DNA from: SIG480 sp045546975
GTDB lineage: Bacteria > Bacillota > Clostridia > Oscillospirales > JAAYXM01
NCBI GenBank assembly: GCA_045546975.1
Contig: JAZQDV010000014.1
Location: 1 to 50,318, forward strand
Reading direction: 5' to 3'
DNA: 50,318 nt
Shown here: in pieces, positions 7,313-16,057 of the stretch
Numbering within the stretch: position 1 is the stretch's first letter
Layout of the letters: each line of letters begins with the position of its first letter
Notes under the pieces: model-generated
Told to the model about the DNA's origin: nothing
The model's input: only the letters and a program-made list of their open reading frames with translations
Databases searched by the model: none
Made by a program: the position numbers and the translations under genes

Positions 7313-8680
7313 GTGAGCGAGTACCGCGATAACTTGGAAATGGCACAGAAAATTGCCCGTGCGGTCGAAAAGATCGGCGGACGCGCATACTTTGTTGGCG
7401 GCTATGTAAGAGATGCTCTGCGCGGCGCCGAAAACAAGGATATAGACATTGAAATTCACGGCGTTGCCCCGAAAGAGCTTGAAAAAATTCTCGATATGCT
7501 CGGAGAGAGAATTTCGATTGGTGAGAGCTTTGGCGTTTATGCACTCAAGGGGTATTCAATAGATATTGCAATGCCGAGAAAAGAAAAGGTAAGGGGCAAA
7601 GGGCACAAGGATTTTGACATATTCGTTGACCCTGATATAGGCACCGAGCGTGCCGCCACCCGACGCGATTTTACGGTAAATGCAATGCTTCGTGACGTTC
7701 TCACGGGTGAGATAATCGACCACTTCGGCGGAAGAACGGATCTGGAGAACAAAGTTCTCCGCCACGTGAATGACGAGTCGTTCCCTGAGGATCCGCTTCG
7801 CGTTCTTCGTGGAGCACAGTTTGCGGCGCGTTTTGGGTATACACTCGCGCCCGAGACCGCTAATATATGCAAAAACATGAGTCTTTCGCATCTTCCGAAG
7901 GAGAGGATTGAGGGGGAACTGAAAAAAGCTCTTCTCAAGAGTGATAAACCGTCCGTTTTCTTCAAAACTCTGCGTGAAACGGAAAGCCTTGACGAGTGGT
8001 TTCCTGAGCTTCGTGCACTCATAGGGATACAGCAGAGCCTCCGCTACCATAAAGAGGGTGATGTCTGGGTACACACAATGATGGTGCTTGATGCCGCAGC
8101 AAAATACCGCGATCGCACCGAAAATCCGTTCGGATTTATGCTGGCATGCCTCACTCACGATTTTGGTAAGGCGATATGCACATATGAGGAAAACGGAGAA
8201 ATCCACTCCAAAAACCATGCGGAGGAAGGGCTTCCGATTGTTCGAAGCTTCGTTACACGAATTTCAAACGAGGTTAAGCTTTGCGAATATGTCACAAATC
8301 TTGTGGAACTTCATATGTTCCCGAACGTACTTGCACGCGAGTGCTCATCGATAAAGGCGACAAACAAGCTGTTTGACCGAGCCATCGACCCCGAAGCACT
8401 TATCTGTCTCGCAACGGCAGACGATGAGGGAAAGATATCAGACGACCCGAATACCTCTGAGCACGTGTTTCTCTATGAACGTCTATCGGTGTTCCGTGAC
8501 TACATGTCGCGGCCGTACGTTATGGGGCGCGACCTTATAGAAGCAGGGCTGTCTCCCGATGAGGATTTTTCAAAAATTCTTGAATATGCACACAAGCTAC
8601 GATATGTTGGCATGGAAAAGAAAACGGCACTTACTCAGACACTTGCATATGCAAGGGAGCTTCGAAAAGATAGGAGATAA
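7313..8680 (+). CDS. cca: CCA-adding / poly(A)-polymerase-like tRNA nucleotidyltransferase with HD domain
   Basis: A 455-residue protein from GTG at 7313. GGAGG ends 8 bases upstream and decides this start over the upstream TTG and GTG codons. Head domain: GGYVRD at 29-34, catalytic DxD at D43/D45 in DIDIEIHG, and RRDFTVNAM at 117-125, all class II nucleotidyltransferase motifs. An HD phosphohydrolase domain follows, with H254 and H282-D283 in THDFGK. It should add or repair the 3' CCA of tRNAs. Both tRNAs in this window encode CCA, so here it may serve mainly for repair. The HAD gene follows after 3 bases. Confidence 0.9.
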   Translation: MSEYRDNLEMAQKIARAVEKIGGRAYFVGGYVRDALRGAENKDIDIEIHGVAPKELEKILDMLGERISIGESFGVYALKGYSIDIAMPRKEKVRGKGHKDFDIFVDPDIGTERAATRRDFTVNAMLRDVLTGEIIDHFGGRTDLENKVLRHVNDESFPEDPLRVLRGAQFAARFGYTLAPETANICKNMSLSHLPKERIEGELKKALLKSDKPSVFFKTLRETESLDEWFPELRALIGIQQSLRYHKEGDVWVHTMMVLDAAAKYRDRTENPFGFMLACLTHDFGKAICTYEENGEIHSKNHAEEGLPIVRSFVTRISNEVKLCEYVTNLVELHMFPNVLARECSSIKATNKLFDRAIDPEALICLATADDEGKISDDPNTSEHVFLYERLSVFRDYMSRPYVMGRDLIEAGLSPDEDFSKILEYAHKLRYVGMEKKTALTQTLAYARELRKDRR

Positions 8681-8683
8681 AAA

Positions 8684-9400
8684 ATGCTTGACGCTATACT
8701 TTTTGACCTTGACGGAACACTTCTTCCGATGGATAATGACGAATTCACAAAAACATATTTCGGGCTTCTCGCAAAATCCGCCTATGCATGGGGATATACC
8801 GACAGCGAGGGACTCATCGCTTCTATCTGGGCAGGAGTAAAGAGCATGGTAAAAAACGACGGAACAAAATCAAACTATGAGGCGTTCTGGGAGAGATTTC
8901 AGAAAGCCATAGGCAGAGACTGCTCAAAGGATGTGCCGAAGTTTGATAGGTTTTATGAAAATGAGTTCAATCTCGCCCGAGCAATCTGCGGGGAGGCGCC
9001 TCTCGCAAGAGCGGCAGTAGAAGCTGCTCGACGCGCCGCAAAGCACGTTATTCTTGCATCAAACCCACTTTTTCCGCGCGTTGCAACAGAAAACCGTATG
9101 TCGTGGGTGGGTCTTTCTCCGGACGATTTTGACTGGATTACAGATTATTCAAATTCGGGATTTTGCAAGCCGAACCCCGAGTATTATAAAGACATTCTTA
9201 AAAGGTTTTCGCTCGACCCCTCCCGTTGCCTTATGATAGGAAACGATGTACAGGAGGACATGCGCGCGGCAAACTCCTGCGGAATAGATGTTTTCATTGT
9301 AGATGACCACATAATCAACAGGACAGGTGAGGAGATTTCCTGCAAGCACGGCACGTATGAGGAAATGGTAAAGTTTCTTGATTCTCTGAAAAATGCTTGA
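8684..9400 (+). CDS. HAD-superfamily hydrolase
   Basis: A 238-residue HAD phosphatase. Motif I is FDLDGT with D8 and D10, motif II is LASNP near residues 124-128, motif III is the Lys in GFCKPNPEYY, and motif IV is GNDVQEDMRAA. The alpha-helical cap inserted between motifs I and II (subclass I) is typical of phosphoglycolate-phosphatase-like enzymes. The substrate cannot be assigned. The start ATG lies 3 bases after the cca stop, so the pair is translated from one message. Its last codons carry the -35 box of the promoter at 9397-9425. Confidence 0.85.
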   Translation: MLDAILFDLDGTLLPMDNDEFTKTYFGLLAKSAYAWGYTDSEGLIASIWAGVKSMVKNDGTKSNYEAFWERFQKAIGRDCSKDVPKFDRFYENEFNLARAICGEAPLARAAVEAARRAAKHVILASNPLFPRVATENRMSWVGLSPDDFDWITDYSNSGFCKPNPEYYKDILKRFSLDPSRCLMIGNDVQEDMRAANSCGIDVFIVDDHIINRTGEEISCKHGTYEEMVKFLDSLKNA

Positions 9401-9425
9401 CACGGAAAATTTCCGGGTGTATAAT
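9397..9425 (+). promoter_or_regulatory. Consensus sigma-A promoter without an obvious gene
   Basis: A perfect TTGACA (9397-9402), a 17-base spacer and a perfect TATAAT (9420-9425). The -35 overlaps the stop codon of the HAD gene. It would start a transcript near 9432 that meets a strong terminator about 80-120 bases later. Confidence 0.8.
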
Positions 9426-9431
9426 ACAGAC

Positions 9432-9550
9432 GAAATTAGAAAAAAGAGGTTAACACAGTTGTTATTATCGCAAACCCAAATTGTTTTTAAGAATAAAGCA
9501 CAAAGCCTATCTTACGCGTTTTTCGCGTGAGACAGGCTTTTATTTTTTTG
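9432..9550 (+). ncRNA. Candidate short RNA or leader transcript
   Basis: Inferred from the consensus promoter upstream and the terminator hairpin at 9503-9550. The transcript would be about 115 bases. It contains GAGG (9446-9449) followed 9 bases later by TTG (9459), which could open a 23-codon reading frame ending inside the terminator stem, so a leader peptide is possible. It could also be an attenuator for the phosphate transporter gene that starts 80 bases further on. I recognise no riboswitch or known sRNA. Confidence 0.4.
9503..9550 (+). terminator. Strong intrinsic terminator of the short transcript
   Basis: AAAGCCTATCTTACGCG pairs with CGCGTGAGACAGGCTTT around a TTTTT loop, followed by TTTATTTTTTT. 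There is one mismatch in the stem. Confidence 0.85.
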
Positions 9551-9631
9551 TTTAAGAAGCTTCATTTCCGAAAAATGGTATAAAAAAAGGAAGAGAAGTT
9601 AATATAATAGAAGAAAGAAAGGAAAAACTAG

Positions 9632-11377
9632 ATGAATCTTTTTGACGTTTTAGCAATGATAGGAGGACTTTGCCTCTTCCTGTACGGAATGGACATTATG
9701 GGCCAAGCGCTTGAAAGAAGTGCAGGAAACGGATTGAGAAATGTGCTTTCAAAGCTGACAACTAACAAAATCACAGGACTCCTCACAGGCCTGGCAGTTA
9801 CTGCAGTAATACAGAGCTCGTCTGCAACAACTGTTATGGTTGTCGGTTTTGCAAACTCGTCGCTTATGACACTTCGCCAGGCGATAGGCGTTATTATGGG
9901 TGCCAATATCGGCACAACGATTACGGCTTGGATATTGAGCCTCGGCGGAATACAGAGCGACAATATCATACTGTCACTTTTGAAGCCGATGTCTTTTACG
10001 CCGATACTTGCCCTTGCCGGAATAATTATGTATATGTTCTGCAAGAACGGTAAAAAACGCGACTTCGGAACGATTTTCTTAGGCTTTGCCGTACTTATGT
10101 TCGGTATGGATATAATGTCGGATGCGGTTTCAGGACTTGTAGAGGTAGAAGCCTTCAGAAACCTGTTCCTGTTATTCCAGAACCCTCTTCTCGGTGTGCT
10201 CGTAGGAGCGGCAATTACCGCGATAATCCAGTCAAGCTCTGCCTCGGTCGGTATTCTTCAGGCATTTGCTGCAACGGGACAGATTACCTACGGAGCATCA
10301 ATTCCGATAATTATGGGACAGAATATAGGCACCTGTATAACCGCGATTATCTCTTGCCTTGGTACAAGTAAAAACGCAAAGCGCGCAGCACTTGTGCATC
10401 TTCTCTTCAACGTGATGGGAACGGCAATTTGCCTTATTCTTTTCTGGATTGTAAAGGCGACGCTTGCACCGCAGTTCCTTGGTGAGAGCGCAAGCCTTGC
10501 GGGTATTGCGGTAGCGCACTCAGCATTCAATATCTTCTGCGTAGCGGTACTCTTCCCGATGGCCGGAGTTCTTGAACGTATCGTAATAAAACTTATTCCC
10601 GATACCAAGCAGACGGAAGAGCGTGTCGAGCTTGATGAGCGTCTTCTTGCAACGCCACCCGTTGCACTTGAAAGAAGTCATGCTCTTGCAATTGATATGT
10701 TTGATTCCGCGATAGCAACTCTTGCGGGAGGTATAGACGCCTTTGGCGCATATTCCTCTGCTCTTGCCGAGACCGTATGCGAAAACGAAGAAAAAACAGA
10801 TCATTACGAAGACATTCTCGGAACGTATCTTGTAAAATTGAGTTCACAAAAGCTCTCGGCAACGGACAGTGCAGAAGCGGCAAAGCTTCTCCGCATGATT
10901 GGAGATTTCGAGAGGATTTCCGACCACGGCGTAAATCTTCTCAAATCTGCAGAAGAGCTGCGCGAGAAGAAGATAGAATTTACTGCTGAAGCTATGGACG
11001 AGCTTAAAACCATTTTCGGTGCAACAAGCGAGATTTTATCCACAACGCGACGTGCGTTTGTTGAAAATGACCTTGATGCTGCGCAGAGCGTAGAGCCGCT
11101 CGAGCAGGTTATAGACGAGCTACGCGAAAAGCTCCGAGCTCGTCATATAGAGAGGCTTCAGCAGGGAGAATGTACGATTGATGCAGGCTTTGTCTGGTCG
11201 GATATTCTGACGAATATCGGAAGGACCTCTGACCATTGTTCAAATGTTGCAGGTTGCGTCATTGATATGGCAAGCTCAAATCTGAATCTCCACGAAACCT
11301 TGCGTGCGTTCCGTGATAACGATGGTGAGTTCAGAAAAAAGTATACGGAGTATAAGAATAAATTCAGCATAGCATAA
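9632..11377 (+). CDS. Na+/phosphate cotransporter with PhoU-like C-terminal domain
   Basis: A 581-residue protein. Residues 1-330 are membrane-spanning with two inverted NaPi-II repeats, each with its QSSSA signature (Q61-A65 and Q200-A204), plus MGANIGTT and MGQNIGTC. Residues about 345-560 are soluble, helical and PhoU-like. The family (NptA/YjbB-like) imports or exports phosphate coupled to Na+. The PhoU-like tail is thought to sense phosphate status. SD AAAGGAAA precedes the ATG. It is monocistronic, followed by its own terminator. A promoter is not clear; readthrough from 9397 past the hairpin is one possibility. Confidence 0.92.
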   Translation: MNLFDVLAMIGGLCLFLYGMDIMGQALERSAGNGLRNVLSKLTTNKITGLLTGLAVTAVIQSSSATTVMVVGFANSSLMTLRQAIGVIMGANIGTTITAWILSLGGIQSDNIILSLLKPMSFTPILALAGIIMYMFCKNGKKRDFGTIFLGFAVLMFGMDIMSDAVSGLVEVEAFRNLFLLFQNPLLGVLVGAAITAIIQSSSASVGILQAFAATGQITYGASIPIIMGQNIGTCITAIISCLGTSKNAKRAALVHLLFNVMGTAICLILFWIVKATLAPQFLGESASLAGIAVAHSAFNIFCVAVLFPMAGVLERIVIKLIPDTKQTEERVELDERLLATPPVALERSHALAIDMFDSAIATLAGGIDAFGAYSSALAETVCENEEKTDHYEDILGTYLVKLSSQKLSATDSAEAAKLLRMIGDFERISDHGVNLLKSAEELREKKIEFTAEAMDELKTIFGATSEILSTTRRAFVENDLDAAQSVEPLEQVIDELREKLRARHIERLQQGECTIDAGFVWSDILTNIGRTSDHCSNVAGCVIDMASSNLNLHETLRAFRDNDGEFRKKYTEYKNKFSIA

Positions 11378-11395
11378 ATCTGTCTGCAATTATTG

Positions 11396-11421
11396 AAAAG
11401 ACGCCGCGAGGCGTCTTTTTT
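11396..11421 (+). terminator. Intrinsic terminator after the phosphate transporter
   Basis: GACGCC and GGCGTC pair around a GCGA tetraloop, extended by A/T pairs and followed by six Ts. Confidence 0.85.
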
Positions 11422-11441
11422 ACCGCAAATGTAGATTTGTA

Positions 11442-11470
11442 TTGACTTTTTGCGGAAAGTCGGGTAAAAT
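11442..11470 (+). promoter_or_regulatory. Promoter of the T-box/pheST transcript
   Basis: TTGACT (11442-11447), a 17-base spacer and TAAAAT (11465-11470). Transcription would begin near 11477, just ahead of T-box stem I. Confidence 0.8.
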
Positions 11471-11476
11471 AAACCT

Positions 11477-11730
11477 CAGGCTATGAAAATGTGTAAGTAA
11501 CCGTTATTTTTCCATAACAGAGAGCGGGAATCAAAGGCTGGAAGTTCCCGTTTTGGAGTAAACGTGCGAATTTCAGCATCGGAGCCTTCTTGCGAAAACC
11601 TTTTTGGATTAAGCAGAGAGTATTCGTCCTCGAAATGACGTCTTCAAAGTGCAGAATTTATTTCTGAATCTGGGTGGTACCGCGGGTATGTTCTACTCGT
11701 CCCTGTATATCAGGGACGAGTTTTTTATTT
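11477..11730 (+). promoter_or_regulatory. T-box riboswitch (tRNA-Phe sensing) in front of pheST
   Basis: The 375-base gap between 11378 and 11752 holds a terminator, a promoter and this leader. The conserved T-box GGGTGGTACCGCGG lies at 11672-11685, followed by a terminator hairpin (ACTCGTCCCTG pairing with CAGGGACGAGT, T6 tail) at 11694-11727. Stem I occupies about 11485-11580. Its 3' side presents TTC at 11572-11574, a Phe codon in specifier position. When uncharged tRNA-Phe pairs with the specifier and the T-box, the antiterminator forms and pheST is transcribed. Confidence 0.92.
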
Positions 11731-11752
11731 CAAAAGGAAAGGAAGATGCAGT

Positions 11753-12805
11753 ATGTCAGAAAAGACGAATTCCATAAAACAGGATTTTTTGAATGAGCTT
11801 TCAGGGATAACGACTCAGGAAGCACTTGAGGAAGCAAGAGTTAAGTACCTCGGCAAAAAGGGTCTTGTAACAGAGCTTCTCAAGGATATGAGAAACCTCT
11901 CTCCCGAGGAGAAAAAGACCTTTGGACAGGAGGTAAACATCTTAAAGGAAGAGATTACAGAAAAAATCACGAGTGCGCGCGAGGAAATTCGGAAGGCAGA
12001 GATTGAGCGTGAGAATAACCTCATGCCGGAGTTTGATGTATCAATGCCGTCGGACGTTTCAAGAGGCTCTTATCATCCGATAACACTTGTTCAGCGTCAG
12101 TGTGAGGAGATATTCCGTTCAATGGGCTTTTCTGTTGAGGACTACAGCGAGATTGTTACGGACTATGAGTGCTTTGAAGCTCTCAACATCCCGAAGGACC
12201 ACCCCGCACGCGATATGCAGGACACCTATTATCTCGATAACGGTCAGCTCTTGAAGTCGCACACCTCTGCGGCACAGAATGCAATTTATAAGAAGTATAA
12301 GGATGCTCTTATCAACGAAGGGAAACCGATTAAGGCGATTTTCCCCGGCCGTTGCTTCAGAAATGAAGCGACAGACGCATGCCATGAGAACACCTTCTTC
12401 CAGATGGAAGGTGTTATGGTTGACAAGAACATCTCAATCTCAAACCTTATATTCTTTATGAAAACGATGCTCTCAGAAGTGTTCAGGAAGGATATAAAGG
12501 TACGTCTCCGTCCGGGATTTTTCCCGTTTGTTGAGCCGGGCTTTGAGCTTGATATAAGCTGTCTCATCTGTGGTGGCGAGGGCTGTGCCTCCTGTAAGCA
12601 CAGCGGATGGCTTGAGCTTTGCCCCTGCGGTATGATTCACCCCGAGGTACTTAAGGCAGGAGGCATTGACCCTGAGGAGTATACAGGCTTTGCGTTCGGT
12701 CTCGGTTTAACCCGACTTGCAATGATGAAGTACGGCGTAAAAGATATCCGTGACTTAAACTCCGGAAGCCTCAAGGTTCTTTCGCAGTTTACGGATGACA
12801 AATAA
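11753..12805 (+). CDS. pheS: Phenylalanine--tRNA ligase alpha subunit
   Basis: A 350-residue class II aminoacyl-tRNA synthetase subunit. An N-terminal coiled-coil arm (about 1-90) binds tRNA, followed by the catalytic core with motif 2 FPGRCFRNEATDACHENTFFQMEG (about residues 197-220) and motif 3 FGLGLTRLAMMKYG (about 314-327). A Cys-rich insertion (SCLICGGEGCASCKHSGW, about 269-286) is seen in many bacterial PheS proteins. Together with PheT it forms the (alpha-beta)2 enzyme that charges tRNA-Phe. It is controlled by the T-box just upstream, and pheT follows after 18 bases. Confidence 0.97.
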   Translation: MSEKTNSIKQDFLNELSGITTQEALEEARVKYLGKKGLVTELLKDMRNLSPEEKKTFGQEVNILKEEITEKITSAREEIRKAEIERENNLMPEFDVSMPSDVSRGSYHPITLVQRQCEEIFRSMGFSVEDYSEIVTDYECFEALNIPKDHPARDMQDTYYLDNGQLLKSHTSAAQNAIYKKYKDALINEGKPIKAIFPGRCFRNEATDACHENTFFQMEGVMVDKNISISNLIFFMKTMLSEVFRKDIKVRLRPGFFPFVEPGFELDISCLICGGEGCASCKHSGWLELCPCGMIHPEVLKAGGIDPEEYTGFAFGLGLTRLAMMKYGVKDIRDLNSGSLKVLSQFTDDK

Positions 12806-12823
12806 GAAAGGAGAGAATGAGTT

Positions 12824-15184
12824 ATGTTTTTATCAATGAATTGGATTTCGGACTTTGTTGACCTTACCGGACTTGACAAACTCGAACTTATAAACAAGTT
12901 CTCTCTTTCAACCGCTGAAGTTGAGAACGAAATTTTCTTCAAGGGAAGCGATGTTTCAGGGATAGTTGTAGCGGAAATCAAGTCCGTTGAGCCGCATCCC
13001 GAGTCAAAGAAGCTTCACCTCTTAAAGGTTGATATTGGCGAAGACGCACTTGTTGATGTTGTCTGCGGTGCGCCAAATGTCCGCGTCGGTATGAAGACCG
13101 CTTTTGCAAAGCTCGGTGCAAAAATCGGCGAGATTGAAATTGCTCCAAGAAAGCTTGCAGGTTACACCTCAAACGGTATGTGTTGCTCTGAGCGCGAGCT
13201 TGGTATCGGCGACTCCAACGACGGTATCATGGATATATGCGAGGACGTAAAGAACGGTACAGACTTAAAAGAGCTTTACGAAATAGACGATATTGTTTTC
13301 GAGGTAGACAACAAGTCTCTCACAAACCGCCCCGACCTCTGGGGACATTACGGCATTGCGCGTGAATTTGCCGCAATCGCAGGCCGTGAGCTTCGTCCGC
13401 TTGACGTTGCTCCGCTTGAGCAGTATGCAGGTCTTCCGAAGCTCGATGTAAAGATTGAAGATAAATTCTGCTACCGTTATTCCGCTCTTCGCTTTGAAAA
13501 TATTTCAAAGCACGTAAGTCCGATGAATATGCGAATCCGCCTTTTCTACTGCGGAATGCGCGCAATAAATCTTCTTGCAGACCTTACAAACTACCTCATG
13601 CTTGAAATGGGTCAGCCGATGCACGCGTTCGACTCAAGAAAGGTTGATAAAATCCGCATTAAGAGATTTGATAAACCCTTTACTTTTACAACGCTTGACG
13701 GTGTGGAGCGCGATATTGACGAAAATACACTTATGATCTGCAACGGCGACACACCTGTCGCGATTGCGGGTATTATGGGTGGCCTTGACTCTGAGATAGT
13801 TTCAGATACAAGCTCACTCACGCTTGAGTCAGCAACATTTGACGCGGCATCTATCCGCAAATCCACTGTGCGCCTCGGTCACAGAACAGACGCATCACAG
13901 CGCTATGAGAAGAGCCTTGATGCCGAGATGACAACTACTGCAATCGCACGCTTTGTAAAGCTCCTTTGCGATATTGACTCCGGCGCAACTGTCACAAGCT
14001 CTCTTACGGATGACTACGCAGTAAAGCGTGATGATATCACACTTACCTTTGACAAGAGCTTTGTTGACCGATATACCGGAATTGAGATTTCAAACGATAC
14101 TATTGTAAAGACACTCACCTCTCTCGGCTTTGGCGTAGAGCTTTCGGGTGATAAGTTTACGGTAGCTGTACCGTCGTGGCGTGCAACGAAGGACGTTACA
14201 ATGAAGGCGGATATCATAGAAGAGATCACAAGAATTTACGGCTATGACAATTTCGCAATAAACACTGCAGCAGTGCCGCTTTATCCGGTGCGTGCAGCAG
14301 ATGGCAAGACTGATGAGGACAGAATCAAGGATATCCTTGTAAAACGTCACTCCCTCCATGAGGTACACTCATATATCTGGGCATACCATGATGAGTATAA
14401 GGCTCTCGGAATAGAAGTCGAGCCGAATATCGAGCTTATAAATGCCACAAACCCGAACATCAAGACAATTCGCCGCTCAATTATCCCGACTCAGCTTTGT
14501 CAGGTAAAGTACAATGCTGCATACGCTCCTGATTTCGGTATCTTTGAGGTGGGAAGAGTTGTAGAGGGTGTTAATAATGACGGACTCTGCGACGAGCACA
14601 AAAAACTCTGCATAACGCTTTTCAGCAAAACCAAGGACATGGAAAAGCTCTATCTTGAGCTTCGAGACCTTATCGCAGCCGCAATAGACGATATAAAGCA
14701 CAAGCCCCTTTCTTATGAAAAGCTTTCTGAAACCTCATCCTACAAGCACCCGAAGAACCAGAACGCGATTTACTGCGACGGAATAAAGCTCGGTGAGCTC
14801 GGTATTGCAAATCCGCAGGTTTCAAAGAAGATAGACAAGAAGGCAAATATTGTGTTTGCGGAAATCGACCTTGACACTCTTGCAAAAATTGAAAATGCAA
14901 GCATTTCATACTGCGAGCCGTCAAAGTTCCCTGAAATCGAGATAGACGTTTCGTTCATAAGTGAAAAGTTTGCTCCTATTGCAAAGGCAATTGAGAGCGA
15001 GAACTGTCCGCTTGTCAAGAATGTCTCCGTCGTTGACACCTACACCGACGAGTCAGGCAAGTCGATAACCGTAAGAATCGTATTCTCCCACAGCGAAAAA
15101 ACCCTCACCCGCGAAGAGGTTATGGAAACTGTGGATAAAATTATCGCAACGCTTGAGCGTGACGGAATAATGCTCAAAAAATAA
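12824..15184 (+). CDS. pheT: Phenylalanine--tRNA ligase beta subunit
   Basis: A 786-residue protein of normal length for bacterial PheT. In order: an N-terminal EMAP/OB tRNA-binding domain (about 39-150, with HPESKKLHLLKVDIG and VVCGAPNVRVG), the B3/B4 editing domain (about 200-390, including GIMGGLDSEI), the B5 domain (about 400-470), the inactive class II-like core, and a C-terminal FDX-ACB anticodon-binding domain (about 695-786, starting near FPEIEIDVSF). It clears mischarged Tyr-tRNA-Phe and supports aminoacylation. SD GAAAGGAG precedes the ATG. Confidence 0.97.
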   Translation: MFLSMNWISDFVDLTGLDKLELINKFSLSTAEVENEIFFKGSDVSGIVVAEIKSVEPHPESKKLHLLKVDIGEDALVDVVCGAPNVRVGMKTAFAKLGAKIGEIEIAPRKLAGYTSNGMCCSERELGIGDSNDGIMDICEDVKNGTDLKELYEIDDIVFEVDNKSLTNRPDLWGHYGIAREFAAIAGRELRPLDVAPLEQYAGLPKLDVKIEDKFCYRYSALRFENISKHVSPMNMRIRLFYCGMRAINLLADLTNYLMLEMGQPMHAFDSRKVDKIRIKRFDKPFTFTTLDGVERDIDENTLMICNGDTPVAIAGIMGGLDSEIVSDTSSLTLESATFDAASIRKSTVRLGHRTDASQRYEKSLDAEMTTTAIARFVKLLCDIDSGATVTSSLTDDYAVKRDDITLTFDKSFVDRYTGIEISNDTIVKTLTSLGFGVELSGDKFTVAVPSWRATKDVTMKADIIEEITRIYGYDNFAINTAAVPLYPVRAADGKTDEDRIKDILVKRHSLHEVHSYIWAYHDEYKALGIEVEPNIELINATNPNIKTIRRSIIPTQLCQVKYNAAYAPDFGIFEVGRVVEGVNNDGLCDEHKKLCITLFSKTKDMEKLYLELRDLIAAAIDDIKHKPLSYEKLSETSSYKHPKNQNAIYCDGIKLGELGIANPQVSKKIDKKANIVFAEIDLDTLAKIENASISYCEPSKFPEIEIDVSFISEKFAPIAKAIESENCPLVKNVSVVDTYTDESGKSITVRIVFSHSEKTLTREEVMETVDKIIATLERDGIMLKK

Positions 15185-15199
15185 AGTGAAAATACAGAT

Positions 15200-15233
15200 G
15201 AAAAGCACGACTGAAAGTCGTGCTTTTCAATTT
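15200..15233 (+). terminator. Intrinsic terminator after pheT
   Basis: AAAAGCACGACT pairs perfectly with AGTCGTGCTTTT around a GAA loop. The tail is CAATTT, so it is only moderately T-rich. Confidence 0.75.
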
Positions 15234-15298
15234 GCAGAAAATGTGCTACAATATATATTAGAAAAATATTTTTTCATATAAGAAGGGGAGCGTAATTT

Positions 15299-16039
15299 AT
15301 GTACGATAAGGTATCGGTTTACGGTATTTCATACGATAATGTTACACTTTCTGAGGCCTCCGCTCTTGCCTCGGACATGCTTATAGAAGAAAAGAATCAC
15401 GTTGTAGTCACACCGAACGCGGAAATTGCCTATCTCGCATCGAAAAGAGACGAGCTTCGCAGAATAATAAATTCTGCGGATATCGTTGTTGCAGACGGTA
15501 TCGGCGTTGTATATGCATCTAAAATTTACGGTACCCCCGTAAAGGAAAAGGTCGCGGGAGTAGAGCTTGGTGAGCTTGTGCTCAAAAACGCGGCAGAAAC
15601 CGGAAACGGAATCTTCTTCCTCGGCGCAAAACCGGGTGTTGCGGAGCTTGCAGCAGGCACACTTTCCGAAAAATACCCCGGTCTCAACTTTGTCGGATTA
15701 AATGACGGGTATTTCGCAGACGACGATGCGATTGTTGATATGATAAACGAAAGTAAGGCGGATATCCTGTTTGTCTGCCTCGGCGCGCCGAAGCAGGAGG
15801 AGTGGGTGGCAAAATACCGTGACAGGCTCAATGTACGGCTGACGCTTTGTCTAGGCGGTGCTCTTGATGCATGGGCGGGAACGGTAAAGCGCGCGCCCGA
15901 GATATGGATCAAGCTCGGCCTTGAATGGCTTTACAGACTTATAAAGGAGCCAAAGAGGTTTCCGCGTATGCTTGCACTTCCGAAATATATGTTTGCTGTA
16001 ATCTTTGACAGCATTTTTCACAACAAACAACACGACTGA
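15299..16039 (+). CDS. WecG/TagA/CpsF family glycosyltransferase
   Basis: A 246-residue enzyme of the GT26 family, which transfers ManNAc (or a related sugar) from UDP-sugar to undecaprenyl-PP-GlcNAc at the start of wall teichoic acid or other surface glycans. Visible hallmarks are VVTPNAEI with T38, ADGIGVV with D66 (the likely catalytic pair in TagA), LGAPKQEEWVAKY and the C-terminal LEWLYRLIKEPKRFPRM, a membrane-associating tail. SD AAGGGGAG precedes the ATG. It opens a nine-gene plus-strand run. A weak promoter (TTTTCA, 17 bases, TACAAT at 15247-15252) lies about 45 bases upstream. The donor sugar is not certain. Confidence 0.9.
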   Translation: MYDKVSVYGISYDNVTLSEASALASDMLIEEKNHVVVTPNAEIAYLASKRDELRRIINSADIVVADGIGVVYASKIYGTPVKEKVAGVELGELVLKNAAETGNGIFFLGAKPGVAELAAGTLSEKYPGLNFVGLNDGYFADDDAIVDMINESKADILFVCLGAPKQEEWVAKYRDRLNVRLTLCLGGALDAWAGTVKRAPEIWIKLGLEWLYRLIKEPKRFPRMLALPKYMFAVIFDSIFHNKQHD

Positions 16040-16057
16040 TAAGTGAGGTAACTTGAA

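Noticed and set aside
7556..8218. A 220-codon minus-strand open frame inside cca
   Set aside because: It covers the nucleotidyltransferase and HD motifs on the other strand and has no RBS or protein-like pattern.
9461..9491. A frame reading VVIIANPNCF just after the promoter at 9397
   Set aside because: It has no start codon, and the fragment is too short to call a pseudogene.
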